Positions 16,189 through 25,955 of a DNA stretch of 64,000 bases are shown here, one piece after another. A model generated the notes under the pieces. That model did not search any database. It had not been told where the DNA came from and saw nothing but the letters and a program-made list of their open reading frames with translations. Positions within the stretch are counted from its first letter, which is position 1, and each line of letters begins with the position of its first letter. Position numbers and translations under genes: made by a program. Origin of the DNA: an uncultured Lachnospiraceae bacterium (GTDB taxonomy: Bacteria > Bacillota > Clostridia > Lachnospirales > Lachnospiraceae); the NCBI GenBank assembly GCA_902770965.1, contig CACXUY010000001.1:1-64000 (forward strand). Reading direction: 5' to 3'.

Positions 16189-18138
16189 TCAGACCTGCGC
16201 CTGGAGATATTCGATAAAATCCTGTCCGGGGATAGGCTTCGAGAAGTAATAGCCTTGTTCGTAATTACAGCCCATACTCGCGAGAGCCGACTTCATCTCC
16301 GCGGTCTCAACTCCCTCCACCACTATCTCCATGCTGGCGTTCTGGAACATACGGACCAGATCCGGGAGAAGCTTTGCCCCGCCGCTGAAAAACGACAGCA
16401 CTATATCCATGTCCAGCTTAACCACATGTATCGGAAGCTCCAATAACCTCGTGAGATTTGAAGTTCCGGTGCCGAAATCGTCCAGTGAAAGCTCCGCGCC
16501 GCTTGACTGCAGCTTGAGCATCTGTTTTTTCAGCATCGTCATGTCATCCATTGAGGATTCGGTGATCTCAAAATCGAACATGCGCATCGAGACGTCATAT
16601 TTCTTAGCGATCTCCGACATCTCCTCTACCAGCTCCTCGTTCATGCACTGCGCAGGCGAGAGATTGACATTTACAAATCTCAGTCCATATATATCGGGAC
16701 GATGCGTAGCTATGAACCGGCAGGCCTGTTCAAACACCTGCCTTCCAAGCTCTTTTATCGCGCCAGTGCGTTCAGCGATCTGAATGAATTCCAGCGGAGG
16801 AATGAAGCCAAGCCCAGGATCTCTTAGCCTCGCAAGCGCCTCGGCTCCCACCACCCTGTCCTCGGACGTCGAATAAATAGGCTGAAAATATGCCTCGATG
16901 CGTTTTTCCTGAAGTGCCCTCACCAAGGCCGCTTCCACTGCCTCCTGCCGCCTCAGTTCTCCGCGCATCCTGTCCGTAAACTCGTACCCGCACATCCGGT
17001 TTTCTTTTCGCACTTTACGGAAGGAATAGCGGAGGACATTGTGAATATGCAAAAGCTCACGCGGGACCATATCGCTTGGAATGTACAGCGCTGACAGCGA
17101 CAGGCCTATGTCCGTGTCTATGTCCTTCCAGAATTCCTGAAAACGCTCGTTCAGTGTTGCTATGCCTCTTTCAGCCGTCCCTTTGGACTCATCCGGATCT
17201 CCCACGCCCATCAGCAGATAGTTGCCGTTGTCAAAATAAAAGACCCTGTATGACGTTAATGCTTCCACCAGCCAGCTCCCGATCTCACGAAGGCTGGTGG
17301 TCAGCTCGGCATAGCCATATATGCTCCTTGCGGATTCATAATTATCGACCGTCACGGCCACCATATGGAAAGGTATATTCTTATTTAAGAATTCTGTAAC
17401 GATCAGGTCGAATGCCGAACGGCTGAAAAGAAAGGTAATCTTGTCCCGGTACATGTCAGGATTCTGGGCGGAAAGATAGATGATCAATATGGCAATGATG
17501 CTGAAGTAGCTTGTAACCAAGGTGTCTGTGAATTGCTTGCGATAGACAATCCCCAGGAAGAGTACAGTATTAAAAGCAAGGATAGCCCACCTGGAACGAG
17601 GCTTTAAGCCCTTCCACCTCAGCACAAGAGCCATATATGTGGCAGCTATGTAATAATAGGTAGAGAAATATATGGCATTGTACAGCTCCATGTTGCGGTA
17701 GCCGCTCTCTCCTATCTCGAAGATATAATGTGTAAACGGGGTCATGACGACCAGGAATGCCACAACCAACGCCGGTAAGGAAGTGATGAACTGTGCGGTC
17801 TTCCAGATATGCGGAGATTTGCCAAAAAACTGATAGAACTGCGTGGAATCAGCCGCGTAATCAAACAAAGTCCATCCGCGGAAAAGAAACGTGATAAAAT
17901 ATATGATATTGACGGCATAGAGCACCCATGCCGGAAGCTCCATCCACATCTCGTTGATCTCACAAGCCGCTATATCCGAGACTGTCATGATCAGGTTCAG
18001 CCACATGACTGCCATAAAACATCTGCTCCGGCGGATGGGAAGATTCCTCCTTAGACAATAAAAAACCAACAGCACCATCTGAATGGGCACAGCCGCGATA
18101 GCATAATTATAATTATAGGTACTAAGCCACTGGATCAT
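16189..18138 (-). CDS. Membrane protein with degenerate GGDEF and intact EAL domain
   Basis: About seven hydrophobic segments (residues 10-230) form a membrane sensor-like region. A GGDEF-fold domain (about 240-385) has FDNGNY in place of GGDEF, so cyclase activity is unlikely. The EAL domain (about 410-649) has E433 in GAEALAR, NVNLS, FEITES, DDFGTGTSNL, VKLD, VVEGVET and QGYYF. All metal and catalytic positions of c-di-GMP phosphodiesterases appear kept, predicting cleavage to pGpG. It has its own promoter at 18226-18254 and is divergent from a second EAL gene. The signal seen by the membrane part is unknown. Confidence 0.9.
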   Translation of the reverse strand: MIQWLSTYNYNYAIAAVPIQMVLLVFYCLRRNLPIRRSRCFMAVMWLNLIMTVSDIAACEINEMWMELPAWVLYAVNIIYFITFLFRGWTLFDYAADSTQFYQFFGKSPHIWKTAQFITSLPALVVAFLVVMTPFTHYIFEIGESGYRNMELYNAIYFSTYYYIAATYMALVLRWKGLKPRSRWAILAFNTVLFLGIVYRKQFTDTLVTSYFSIIAILIIYLSAQNPDMYRDKITFLFSRSAFDLIVTEFLNKNIPFHMVAVTVDNYESARSIYGYAELTTSLREIGSWLVEALTSYRVFYFDNGNYLLMGVGDPDESKGTAERGIATLNERFQEFWKDIDTDIGLSLSALYIPSDMVPRELLHIHNVLRYSFRKVRKENRMCGYEFTDRMRGELRRQEAVEAALVRALQEKRIEAYFQPIYSTSEDRVVGAEALARLRDPGLGFIPPLEFIQIAERTGAIKELGRQVFEQACRFIATHRPDIYGLRFVNVNLSPAQCMNEELVEEMSEIAKKYDVSMRMFDFEITESSMDDMTMLKKQMLKLQSSGAELSLDDFGTGTSNLTRLLELPIHVVKLDMDIVLSFFSGGAKLLPDLVRMFQNASMEIVVEGVETAEMKSALASMGCNYEQGYYFSKPIPGQDFIEYLQAQV

Positions 18139-18225
18139 GTCTTCACCGCCAAAAATATAGTCTAAAAAGGCAATAAACTGTCAGCTGAACTTATGTGTGC
18201 CAAGATATGTTTCCTGATATAGTTT

Positions 18226-18254
18226 ATTATATATGTTTGTAGGAATTCGGTCAA
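18226..18254 (-). promoter_or_regulatory. Promoter of the leftward EAL gene
   Basis: Read leftward: TTGACC (18249-18254), a 17-base spacer and a perfect TATAAT (18226-18231). The start would be near 18219, ~80 nt ahead of the ATG at 18138. Confidence 0.8.
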
Positions 18255-18354
18255 GCAGAAGCTAAACCACTGATTCATTATATTATATTTGTCTATTTTT
18301 CTTACTTCTCGTTATTATTTGCAAATATCATTCTATTATCATTAATTATACCTC

Positions 18355-18383
18355 TTGCAGACTAAATATTACTGTGTTATTCT
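18355..18383 (+). promoter_or_regulatory. Candidate promoter of the rightward EAL gene
   Basis: TTGCAG (18355-18360), 17 bases, then TATTCT (18378-18383) preceded by TGT, an extended -10. It would give a leader of about 85 nt. This and the leftward promoter share the 336-bp divergent gap. Confidence 0.5.
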
Positions 18384-18474
18384 TAAATAGTATTTCAGCA
18401 GCTTTTAAATACAGTCTCAGCAGCATCGGACATGAAGCCACTGCCTGGGCGTGGCTCGTAAGAGGAGGTTCGCT

Positions 18475-20268
18475 ATGGAATACAATTCCTTATTGGAGCA
18501 ATTGATTCAGACAACGAACGGCAAGGCAAATCAGACCGACTTTCGTGAGATACTTGAGAAGATACGTGAGATCCTCCACATATCCCATGGAACTACTTGT
18601 TTTTACCCAAGCATGACCCACGAGCGCATGGGACAGGGCGAGGTCCTTTTCATCGGCACTCCTCCCGGGGCACGAGGCAGGATGCCATACGGAGGAGGAA
18701 TAAGCCCCGGAGCCGGCCTTGGAGGCAGCGGAAGCAGCGTTGTCAGCCTGTCAGATCAGCCCTCAGAGCATTTTTCAAAATACGAGGACAGCATCATCTC
18801 CACAGAAGACGCCTTCTACAAAAGGACTGTCGCCGGAGGACACATCGTGATCATCACCTCGGTGTGGCACGACCAGGATGCCCCTCCCTGGACAGATGAG
18901 GAGCGAGGCCACATACTGACTCTGACTGAGATTGTGCAGTCCTACCTCATCAGGAGCAGGCTTCAGATTATAGTGGAGCATCTCACCCTCTATGACAACG
19001 ATGATTACCCGAACCTGCACTATTATTCCAACCGGTTGGGTCTTCTATCGGAAAAAGGTCAGCTATGCGGGAAATATGCCATTCATCTCAACCTCAAACA
19101 CTTCGCCACGATCAACCATCAGATAGGAAGGCGCGCCGGCGACAACGTTATGCGGGCTTACTTCGATAGGCTGTCCGGCATAATCGGGAACAGCGGAGTG
19201 GTATGCAGGGTGATCAGTGACAATTTCGTCGCGTTATGCGATCCTGACAAGCTTGACGCCGTGCTTTCATTCTTCAAGGGCGTTCCTGTCGTCTACGACC
19301 AGTCTAACAACAGCCGTGTCATGGTAGCGGCGACCGCCGGAATATACATGATTCCCGAAGGCTTCTTCTTCCAGTCGCCCAGCGACATCATGGACAAGAT
19401 CGTGGCCGCTTCCACCAAGGCGAAGTATTCCTCCACCGAGGACGTGGTGTACTATGACCACCATTTCACCATAGATTACGCGAGGATAAGCCGTCTGCAG
19501 AAGCTGTTCCCCTCAGCCTTGAAGAACGAGGACTTCAAGGTCTACTACCAGCCAAAGGTCAGCCTTACCAGCGGCGAGCTCGTCGGAGCAGAGGCTCTTT
19601 GCCGCTGGCATCATATGGGCGACATAGTACAGCCGCCTGATTTCATCCCAATACTTGAACAGAGCGGCGAGATCTGCAAGCTGGATTACTACATGCTGGA
19701 GCACGTCTGTCAGGATCTCAGGGGATGGATAGATGCCGGAAAGAAGGCCGTGAGGATGTCGGTGAACTTTTCCCGGGCGCACATGATGAACATCGATCTG
19801 TACAGCCATATACTGGAGATCGTCGACCGATATGACATACCGCATGAGCTGATAGAGATCGAACTGACAGAGACGACAAATGATGTGGAGTTCCGTGACC
19901 TTAAGCGCATAGTGAGGAATCTGAGAAACACAGGCTTTACTGCCGCCCTTGATGATTTCGGTGTCGGCTATTCTTCACTGAATCTCATAAAGGAGATTCC
20001 TTGGAATGTGATAAAGATTGACAGATCTTTCCTGCCGCAGGGCGACGATGACAGCTCTGATAATCGCTATGTCATGTTCCGCTCTTTCATACCCCTGGCA
20101 CAAGAACTCGGCTTCGAATGCGTTGCCGAGGGGATCGAGACACACGAACAGCTCGAGCTTATCCGCGAGAGCGGCTGCGACATCGCTCAGGGGTTCTACT
20201 TCGACCGCCCCCTGCCTAAGGAAGCTATGGAAAAGCGGCTTACTGGCTGCCTGTATGACATCGAGTGA
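18475..20268 (+). CDS. Cytoplasmic degenerate-GGDEF/EAL phosphodiesterase
   Basis: No membrane segments. The N-terminal ~170 residues look like a GAF-type sensory domain with a Gly-rich loop. A GGDEF-fold (about 180-335) carries VISDNF where GGDEF should be, so it is probably a non-catalytic or GTP-binding module. The EAL domain has E373 in GAEALCR, SVNFS, EIELTET, DDFGVGYSSL, IKIDRSF, AEGIET and QGFYF, all expected catalytic residues. The start at 18475 follows AGGAGG by 6 bases; an upstream GTG at 18451 is less likely. Predicted length is 597 aa. A terminator follows at 20355. Confidence 0.9.
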   Translation: MEYNSLLEQLIQTTNGKANQTDFREILEKIREILHISHGTTCFYPSMTHERMGQGEVLFIGTPPGARGRMPYGGGISPGAGLGGSGSSVVSLSDQPSEHFSKYEDSIISTEDAFYKRTVAGGHIVIITSVWHDQDAPPWTDEERGHILTLTEIVQSYLIRSRLQIIVEHLTLYDNDDYPNLHYYSNRLGLLSEKGQLCGKYAIHLNLKHFATINHQIGRRAGDNVMRAYFDRLSGIIGNSGVVCRVISDNFVALCDPDKLDAVLSFFKGVPVVYDQSNNSRVMVAATAGIYMIPEGFFFQSPSDIMDKIVAASTKAKYSSTEDVVYYDHHFTIDYARISRLQKLFPSALKNEDFKVYYQPKVSLTSGELVGAEALCRWHHMGDIVQPPDFIPILEQSGEICKLDYYMLEHVCQDLRGWIDAGKKAVRMSVNFSRAHMMNIDLYSHILEIVDRYDIPHELIEIELTETTNDVEFRDLKRIVRNLRNTGFTAALDDFGVGYSSLNLIKEIPWNVIKIDRSFLPQGDDDSSDNRYVMFRSFIPLAQELGFECVAEGIETHEQLELIRESGCDIAQGFYFDRPLPKEAMEKRLTGCLYDIE

Positions 20269-20354
20269 GCTTCGTCCAAACACAGTCGGCCTTATATTTA
20301 TATCCTCAGCAATCGATGCCATTTATCCTAAAAAGAAGGTATTATTCTATAACC

Positions 20355-20405
20355 AAAAAGCGGCACAGCCTTGAACCTCATGGGTTCTTGGCTGTGCCGT
20401 TTTTA
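20355..20405. terminator. Bidirectional terminator between the EAL and CitMHS genes
   Basis: A long hairpin with arms GGCACAGCC and GGCTGTGCC, extended by GAACC/GGTTC, is flanked by AAAAA on one side and TTTTT on the other. It suits both convergent genes. Confidence 0.9.
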
Positions 20406-20416
20406 TGCCTTTGATC

Positions 20417-20480
20417 TAATGACCTTATATGTCCTGATGCTCTTGCCTAAGCCTTGCTCCCATGGGGCATAAGGTCATTA
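20417..20480. repeat. 12-bp perfect inverted repeat with 40-nt spacer
   Basis: TAATGACCTTAT (20417-20428) and its exact complement (20469-20480) flank a 40-base spacer, between the bidirectional terminator and the end of the CitMHS gene. No T-run follows. Confidence 0.7.
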
Positions 20481-20527
20481 AACCGGATCTTACATACTTG
20501 CTTCGAGCAGTATTGGCTCACCATCCA

Positions 20528-21943
20528 TCACAGCGGCATGATGTGGAAGACGACAGCCACTAACATGCAGAGGATGGAGAAGCCCCATACATACATGAAG
20601 CTTGCCTTGATATGATCCTTGATATCCACCTCCGCAAGACCGGTACCCAAGAGAGTAGCGGGAACCATCGGGCTGATGAATGTAGCGCAGTTACGGCAGA
20701 CGACCATCGCGACCGCGATCGGAAGAGCCTGTACTCCGAAGGCCTGGCCGATGCCGATGATGACGGGAAGCATGCCGTAGAAGTAGCTGTCAGTGTCAAA
20801 TGCCAGAGCAAGCGGCACGGAGAGGACACCGATGACGATCGGCAGATGCTGTCCAAGAGCGGCGGGAAGGATGCTGGACACGATACTTGCCAGGCAGCGG
20901 ACCACCGAGGGGATAGAACCTGCCTCGAGCACCATGACCTTTGCTGAGAGGACTTTGCCGTCAGGTCCTAACGAAGAAGTGAGGACGCCCATAAGGACGG
21001 CCGCGCCCATAAGGGTGGAGCACATCATGAGAGCGGGACCCGCGTGCAGGTTTATGATCTTCTTGTGCATCTTGGCGGTGAATCCATAGTTCACGAAAAG
21101 AGCGATGGAGACGCCGAGCATGAAGGGCACATAGCTGGGGAATACATCCCAGATCAGCATCGCTATGACTGCCAGAGTCAGGACGATGTTGAAGATGAAG
21201 AGCTTCGGACGGGCAAGCTCGCTGTCAGACGCGGGAACAGAAGCCGAATCCTGCTCATCAATGGCGACTTCGCCCTCCTGCTGCGCGAGCTTGCCGTTAA
21301 GGCCTGCTCCGCGGGCTTTCTCCTGAAGGCCGGCGAGAACCGCATGGGCGAGGGAGAGGACGATACCGGCGGCCTGGATAGGAAGGATGGTCTGCCACAG
21401 GCTGCCCGCCTCAATGCCGAGGACAGAAGCCGCGCGCATGGTAGGACCTGCCCAAGGCATCAGGTTCAGGACGCCCATGGCCAGAACAGCGATACGCAGC
21501 AGTGTAGTCCTGCGCATGTGCATGCGCTTGTAGACCGGCAGCATGGCGGGAACGACAATACAGAACGTAGACGCGCCGCCGCCGTCAAGATGTCCTACCA
21601 GCGCGATGATGCAGGTCACGACGCAGACACCGATGACATTGTCTCCAACGAGCGTCATGAGCTTGCCGATGATGACATCAAACATGCCCGCATCTGTCAT
21701 GATGCCGAAGTACAGAACCGAGAACACGAACAGTGCCGCGGTAGGTCCTGTGCTGCCGAATCCGGACTTGATCATGTCCGCGAGATTGTCGAAGGTGATG
21801 CGTCCGGAAAGAACCAGAACCAGTCCGAGAATAGCGGGCCATACGATGAACGCGATGGCCGGCTGCGTCTTGCTCTGGAAGAGCGTGACGACGATAGCGA
21901 TTATGGTCAACAGACCAAGAATGCCAACTACTGTTTCGCTCAT
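20528..21943 (-). CDS. CitMHS-family citrate/metal-citrate transporter
   Basis: A 471-residue protein with about eleven hydrophobic segments. The CitMHS hallmark regions are present: GHLDGGGASTF near 118-128, MLPVYKRM, and GVLNLMPWAGPTMRAA near 158-173. CitMHS proteins import citrate, usually complexed with a divalent metal, by proton symport. A hydrophilic central loop (about 205-245) separates the halves. AGGAG lies 8 bases before the ATG. It is transcribed alone, convergent with the EAL gene, and seems metabolically unrelated to its neighbours. Confidence 0.9.
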   Translation of the reverse strand: MSETVVGILGLLTIIAIVVTLFQSKTQPAIAFIVWPAILGLVLVLSGRITFDNLADMIKSGFGSTGPTAALFVFSVLYFGIMTDAGMFDVIIGKLMTLVGDNVIGVCVVTCIIALVGHLDGGGASTFCIVVPAMLPVYKRMHMRRTTLLRIAVLAMGVLNLMPWAGPTMRAASVLGIEAGSLWQTILPIQAAGIVLSLAHAVLAGLQEKARGAGLNGKLAQQEGEVAIDEQDSASVPASDSELARPKLFIFNIVLTLAVIAMLIWDVFPSYVPFMLGVSIALFVNYGFTAKMHKKIINLHAGPALMMCSTLMGAAVLMGVLTSSLGPDGKVLSAKVMVLEAGSIPSVVRCLASIVSSILPAALGQHLPIVIGVLSVPLALAFDTDSYFYGMLPVIIGIGQAFGVQALPIAVAMVVCRNCATFISPMVPATLLGTGLAEVDIKDHIKASFMYVWGFSILCMLVAVVFHIMPL

Positions 21944-22057
21944 TATTACTTCTCCTCTCGATTAATTGAAACGATAGTTTGGGTGACAACGGGTTACATA
22001 TAATAAGCAGCTCCATCCGGCAGTTGCATCCGGCAGCCACTCTTTACATTTAGCCTA

Positions 22058-22086
22058 ACTTTACTATATATAGATGTTTCCGTCAA
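22058..22086 (-). promoter_or_regulatory. Candidate promoter of the CitMHS gene
   Basis: Read leftward: TTGACG (22081-22086), 17 bases, TAAAGT (22058-22063). The -10 matches at four of six positions. It leaves a leader of ~110 nt. The rest of the 333-bp gap holds only the hairpin at 22159. Confidence 0.45.
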
Positions 22087-22158
22087 GCTACAGCAGAGGT
22101 AAAAAGTCATTAATTTTAATGTATATTTTTTTATTTGTTTAGATGTTTTTTACAAAAT

Positions 22159-22196
22159 ACAAGAAGGACACGACTCTATGATCATGTCCTTCTTGT
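22159..22196. terminator. Hairpin terminator after the pseudopilin cluster
   Basis: Perfect 12-bp arms ACAAGAAGGACA (22159-22170) and complement (22185-22196) around a 14-base loop, 80 bp beyond the stop of the GLUG prepilin gene. The T-run on the minus strand is interrupted (GTATTTTG), so efficiency is uncertain. Confidence 0.65.
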
Positions 22197-22276
22197 TCCT
22201 TTCTTAACCATATTCATTTATCTGGCAAGCCCTGAAAACAACGACTGTTCAAGACTGCCAGCGAAGACGGTCTCTA

Positions 22277-24865
22277 TCACCCTTTCGTGTTGAAGACCCA
22301 CGTCTCGGGAGCCGGCCAGTCGCCGTAGTGATTCAACACGAAATCGCCTTCTGTAGCCTGCGAATCAAACTCCGGCGGATTTCCCCTCAAAGACCGTAAC
22401 TGATTTGTAGTCCTCAGGTTATATTTTCCCTGATAGAAGACCTGGAGCTTTTTGTCGTATGAATACGCTGTCATCCATTTATATTCTGGCTTTGCCTTTC
22501 TTTCTTCTTCCGTTCCCGAAACAAAGTCGTCATAGTCCGTGGCAGTTGCATCTATTGCCGTCACCGCATTGTCCATGCCCGTTACCGGCGTACCCAGCTG
22601 GGGCAGATAGCTGATTGAGCCATCATCTCCGGTTACCGAATTGATGATCTGATAATAAAAACAGTGATCCAATGTCAGAGACGTATGCAGGTCTCCGATC
22701 AAAGCGCCAACCTTAGGAGCCGCTGCGCCCTCGGCAGCTGGCTTTTTCGCATTGACGAGACCGGTAGAGTAGCAGTAACTCACGGATGATCCTGAGTTCA
22801 TAGTTCTTCCTACCAGGCCTCCGACAGCAGTGCCGCCGTCTGCTCCGGTCGCCATCGCGGAGCAGGTGGAATAAGAGTAGCGAATCGCTGTTTTGTTGCC
22901 GTCCGAACCGTCTCCTTCATCATCTGCTTTTCCGATAAGACCGCCCGCATTGGTCTTCGCCTTGACATTGTAGTCATCCTTTACGCTGTCATGCACCGGC
23001 TTGTACTCCCCATCGGTGGTATGTCCGCCGGAGAAGCATGAATATATGTCAACCTTGCCGTTCGCATATCCTATGAGACCGCCGGCGTTATCACTGGTAG
23101 TTGACACCTTCAGTGCGGCCGCGGATTTGTAGATCTTGCTGTTAGTCGCGTATCCGATCAAACCGCCCGTATCTCCCGCACCGTTCACGGACATGACATC
23201 AGCTTTAGATTCTGTCTTATGATAAGCCACGACGTTCGTGATCTCGGCATTACTTATCTTTCCCGCCAAAGAGCCGGCTGGCACATCCTTATCAGTCTTC
23301 ATAGAAAAATCCACCAGCTGAAGGTCTTTTACGATAAAATCTGCTCCCAGATCGCTTCCCGTAAGGTCGGCGAAAAGCCCAGCGCCTGTGAATGAAGAGC
23401 CGGCGTTGGCCGGCAGGTAGACATCCACGTCGGATATGACGTGCATCTGTCCCTTATACGTCCACGCTATCGCGCTGCTCAAATTCAATTGGGAGGTGTT
23501 GATTGTGAGCGGATAGAAATATCCCTTAACGGCAGTGCCTTCGCCGATTAACGTGTTAGCCGTGGCACTATAAACCGCTATTCCATCGGCGTTCCCTGAC
23601 TTTGATGCCTGGGCAGCCGTCTGCTTGAACACATCCTGATTGATATCCTTAAAGATTCTTTTCTTGAAGGCCGTCCAGCTAAGATCCGTCGACTGCTCGG
23701 CTTCCGAGAAGAGTACTTTGGATCCGCTCTTGTTTACTGTGGATATATACGGATCAAGATTTTCCAGATGGCGTATACTGCTTATGATAGCCGTACTATA
23801 TCCGCCGCTGTAATCCTTGGCTACGGTTCCCGCTCCAAAGAGGCTGTTTGTCGTCTGCTGCGTACTGTAAGCCACATTCGTCAGAACATCGTTATTAGAT
23901 GCGACAGCCTGTATGGAGATGTCTTCCCCGGGTATAAGTCCTACATCTCCGCCGTCCACAGCAAAATCTGCGAAATGCATATCCTGTTCAGTTACATCGT
24001 CAAGCACGACTACAAAAGGTGTATCGGCAATGGCTTCGTTAGTCAAGGCAGTGCTGTTGACAATATACTTTGAGATGCCGGTAGAACCAGACGTTTCACC
24101 TTTAGGCGTGGAATAAAGATCAATTTCCTTGTTGGAATTGCTCGTCTTACCTGTTATGATCAGCTTGAGGGTGTATCCACTCTTCTCGCATACACCTTTA
24201 GTGTAATCATCTTTATTTGCATTATTCTCCTTTATCGTGACATAGAGCTTATCCTCATTGTAGACATGTATCTCGGGAGCCTTGAGCTCGTCTCCCCTCT
24301 CAAGACTGGAGGCTTCCTCTCCTCCATAATAGCCGATGACCGATTTGCCGTATTTCCGCAATGCGCTTCTCGAGGTATTTTTGAGAAACTCCGCATAATC
24401 GGTATCCACATATGTATGAGAATATCTGCTCCCGGATTGAGTCCAATAGAAAACATCGAGTACCTGCGCGGAATCCTTGTGGTATCTTATTAGATAACCG
24501 CTGTTGCCTTTACGTATCGTCTCTTCTACCGACGCATAGGGCAGCATCTGCCCCAGAAGCGTTGTCATGTTGTCCGGATTATCATTTGGAACAACAAAAT
24601 AGTAGACTCCGGTTTCCGTCTCATCAGCAGTTCCAAAAGCCCCACCTGTCGTGAGACCATAATAGCCTTGGTTTTCCGCGACCGCGAGATGGTTCTGCGC
24701 GGCGACAAAAATCTCCCTCGCGTATCCGTCATACTCAAGCTTCGTCATAGAGCGCAGATAACCTGTGATCCCGATAAAGGCGAAAGCCATCAGTATACCC
24801 AGTATGCCTACTACAATCAGCATCTCAGCGAGTGTGAATCCATTTTTTCTTCGAGCTTTACCCAT
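22277..24865 (-). CDS. Very large type IV prepilin with GLUG-repeat domain
   Basis: The N-terminus is a textbook class III prepilin: basic leader, G9, then FTLAEMLIVVGILGILMA, with E14 at mature position +5. Instead of a 100-200 residue pilin head, more than 800 residues follow. They include a beta-rich region (150-420) and at least four GLUG-type repeats between about 570 and 690 (GGLIGYA, GGLIGYANG, GGLIGKAD, GGLVGRT). GLUG repeats are known from surface adhesins and IgA-protease-like proteins. Several Cys lie in the repeats. Likely role: a tip- or shaft-displayed adhesin placed by pilus machinery after cleavage by PilD. It is the last of four leftward pseudopilin genes; GGTGGTG precedes the ATG. 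Confidence 0.88.
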   Translation of the reverse strand: MGKARRKNGFTLAEMLIVVGILGILMAFAFIGITGYLRSMTKLEYDGYAREIFVAAQNHLAVAENQGYYGLTTGGAFGTADETETGVYYFVVPNDNPDNMTTLLGQMLPYASVEETIRKGNSGYLIRYHKDSAQVLDVFYWTQSGSRYSHTYVDTDYAEFLKNTSRSALRKYGKSVIGYYGGEEASSLERGDELKAPEIHVYNEDKLYVTIKENNANKDDYTKGVCEKSGYTLKLIITGKTSNSNKEIDLYSTPKGETSGSTGISKYIVNSTALTNEAIADTPFVVVLDDVTEQDMHFADFAVDGGDVGLIPGEDISIQAVASNNDVLTNVAYSTQQTTNSLFGAGTVAKDYSGGYSTAIISSIRHLENLDPYISTVNKSGSKVLFSEAEQSTDLSWTAFKKRIFKDINQDVFKQTAAQASKSGNADGIAVYSATANTLIGEGTAVKGYFYPLTINTSQLNLSSAIAWTYKGQMHVISDVDVYLPANAGSSFTGAGLFADLTGSDLGADFIVKDLQLVDFSMKTDKDVPAGSLAGKISNAEITNVVAYHKTESKADVMSVNGAGDTGGLIGYATNSKIYKSAAALKVSTTSDNAGGLIGYANGKVDIYSCFSGGHTTDGEYKPVHDSVKDDYNVKAKTNAGGLIGKADDEGDGSDGNKTAIRYSYSTCSAMATGADGGTAVGGLVGRTMNSGSSVSYCYSTGLVNAKKPAAEGAAAPKVGALIGDLHTSLTLDHCFYYQIINSVTGDDGSISYLPQLGTPVTGMDNAVTAIDATATDYDDFVSGTEEERKAKPEYKWMTAYSYDKKLQVFYQGKYNLRTTNQLRSLRGNPPEFDSQATEGDFVLNHYGDWPAPETWVFNTKG

Positions 24866-24939
24866 AAAACACCACCGTTCCTATATGCGGACAGCTGATG
24901 ATAGCTGTCGTCAAGATAAAGAGTTTTGAGAATCGCCGA

Positions 24940-25536
24940 TCAGTACTTCCTCAATAGCTTTACACTGTAATCCAGAGGACCGGCAAGGATTTGATCATCA
25001 TTTATCTTCTTAACAACCAAATCTTTAAAAGTCACATATTTTGAATTAGCTGTAAAGCTGATGGATGTATATGTCAGATACAAATTGTCATTTGATGCTT
25101 TCTGCGAGACAAGCAGGCGATTTATTTTATCAGCTATCGAGCCATCAAGATTATTATCAATCACCGGATCCATATATTGCCAGAGCCGCACGACTCCTTC
25201 ATGTCCGTATTTTTCCTTTGGTGTATCTGTGTTAAGATATATCCGCGACCGCCCATTATTGACAGTCTTGTATGTGACAGTCTTGTTTTCATCAGTCAAC
25301 ACCAGTTCATCGGCCGTTTCCAGCTCATCACGGATTTTAATCATGGCGGTCGATAGTACAAGCTGCGCGTTCGCCGAATCCAGTACCTTATTGTACGCGT
25401 TCGCCGCCGTCGGAATCCCCGTAGCAACGACGCTCGTGACCATAGCAAGTATGAACATGGCCATCAAGGTCTCCAGTACCGTCATTCCAACAGTACTTCC
25501 GAATTTATGTTTTATTTTAAAGATCATATCCATCAC
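24940..25536 (-). CDS. Pseudopilin (type IV prepilin-like, 198 aa)
   Basis: Leader of 17 residues ending in G17, then MTVLETLMAMFILAMV with E22 at +5 and a single hydrophobic helix. The C-terminal domain is beta-rich, without a family I can name. Size and signal suit a minor pilin of the PulJ/ComGF kind. The ribosome site is poor (AAAGTGAAG), and the ATG could be either of the first two. It is the third gene of the four-gene leftward cluster. Confidence 0.8.
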   Translation of the reverse strand: MMDMIFKIKHKFGSTVGMTVLETLMAMFILAMVTSVVATGIPTAANAYNKVLDSANAQLVLSTAMIKIRDELETADELVLTDENKTVTYKTVNNGRSRIYLNTDTPKEKYGHEGVVRLWQYMDPVIDNNLDGSIADKINRLLVSQKASNDNLYLTYTSISFTANSKYVTFKDLVVKKINDDQILAGPLDYSVKLLRKY

Positions 25537-25586
25537 TTCACTTTACATATTCATCTGTGTAAGACAATGAGTTATCACTTCACTTT

Positions 25587-25940
25587 TTACTTGTAGGTGA
25601 TCACCTTATTCCTGCCGAGCTTCTCGTTCACATAATAAGTGACGCTTATCTCTGAGCTGCTGTTATAGTCGGTAAGCTTCTGTCCGGTACCTTCAGCCGG
25701 TACCTTGAAGGTAATTGATCCTGGCAGGCCTGAGCCTTTCTGCTTGACGATGTCGTTCTCCGCCTGGGCATATTCCTTGATAACCACTTTTCCCCTCTCG
25801 ATGACCTTCGTCGATGCCACTATCATAGTCGCGAGTATCACCATGGCCAAAGACGTGATAAGCAGCGAGAAAAGAAGCTCCACCAGGGTTTCCCCTTTAT
25901 CGCTTCGCAGGCATCTTACGATTTTTTGCTTTTTCGTCAT
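25587..25940 (-). CDS. Small pseudopilin (117 aa)
   Basis: Basic leader ending G16, then ETLVELLFSLLITSLAMVI with E21 at +5: a good class III signal with Glu at both +1 and +5. The exposed domain is short (~70 residues) and ends in a Lys/Tyr-rich strand. It is 15 bp downstream of the PilX-like gene and was probably co-translated with it. Likely a minor pilin that primes assembly. Confidence 0.82.
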   Translation of the reverse strand: MTKKQKIVRCLRSDKGETLVELLFSLLITSLAMVILATMIVASTKVIERGKVVIKEYAQAENDIVKQKGSGLPGSITFKVPAEGTGQKLTDYNSSSEISVTYYVNEKLGRNKVITYK

Positions 25941-25955
25941 AAGAATATCCCTCCT

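Noticed and set aside
21044-22003. Rightward frame of 319 codons
   Set aside because: Antisense to the CitMHS gene, highly charged, no recognisable fold.
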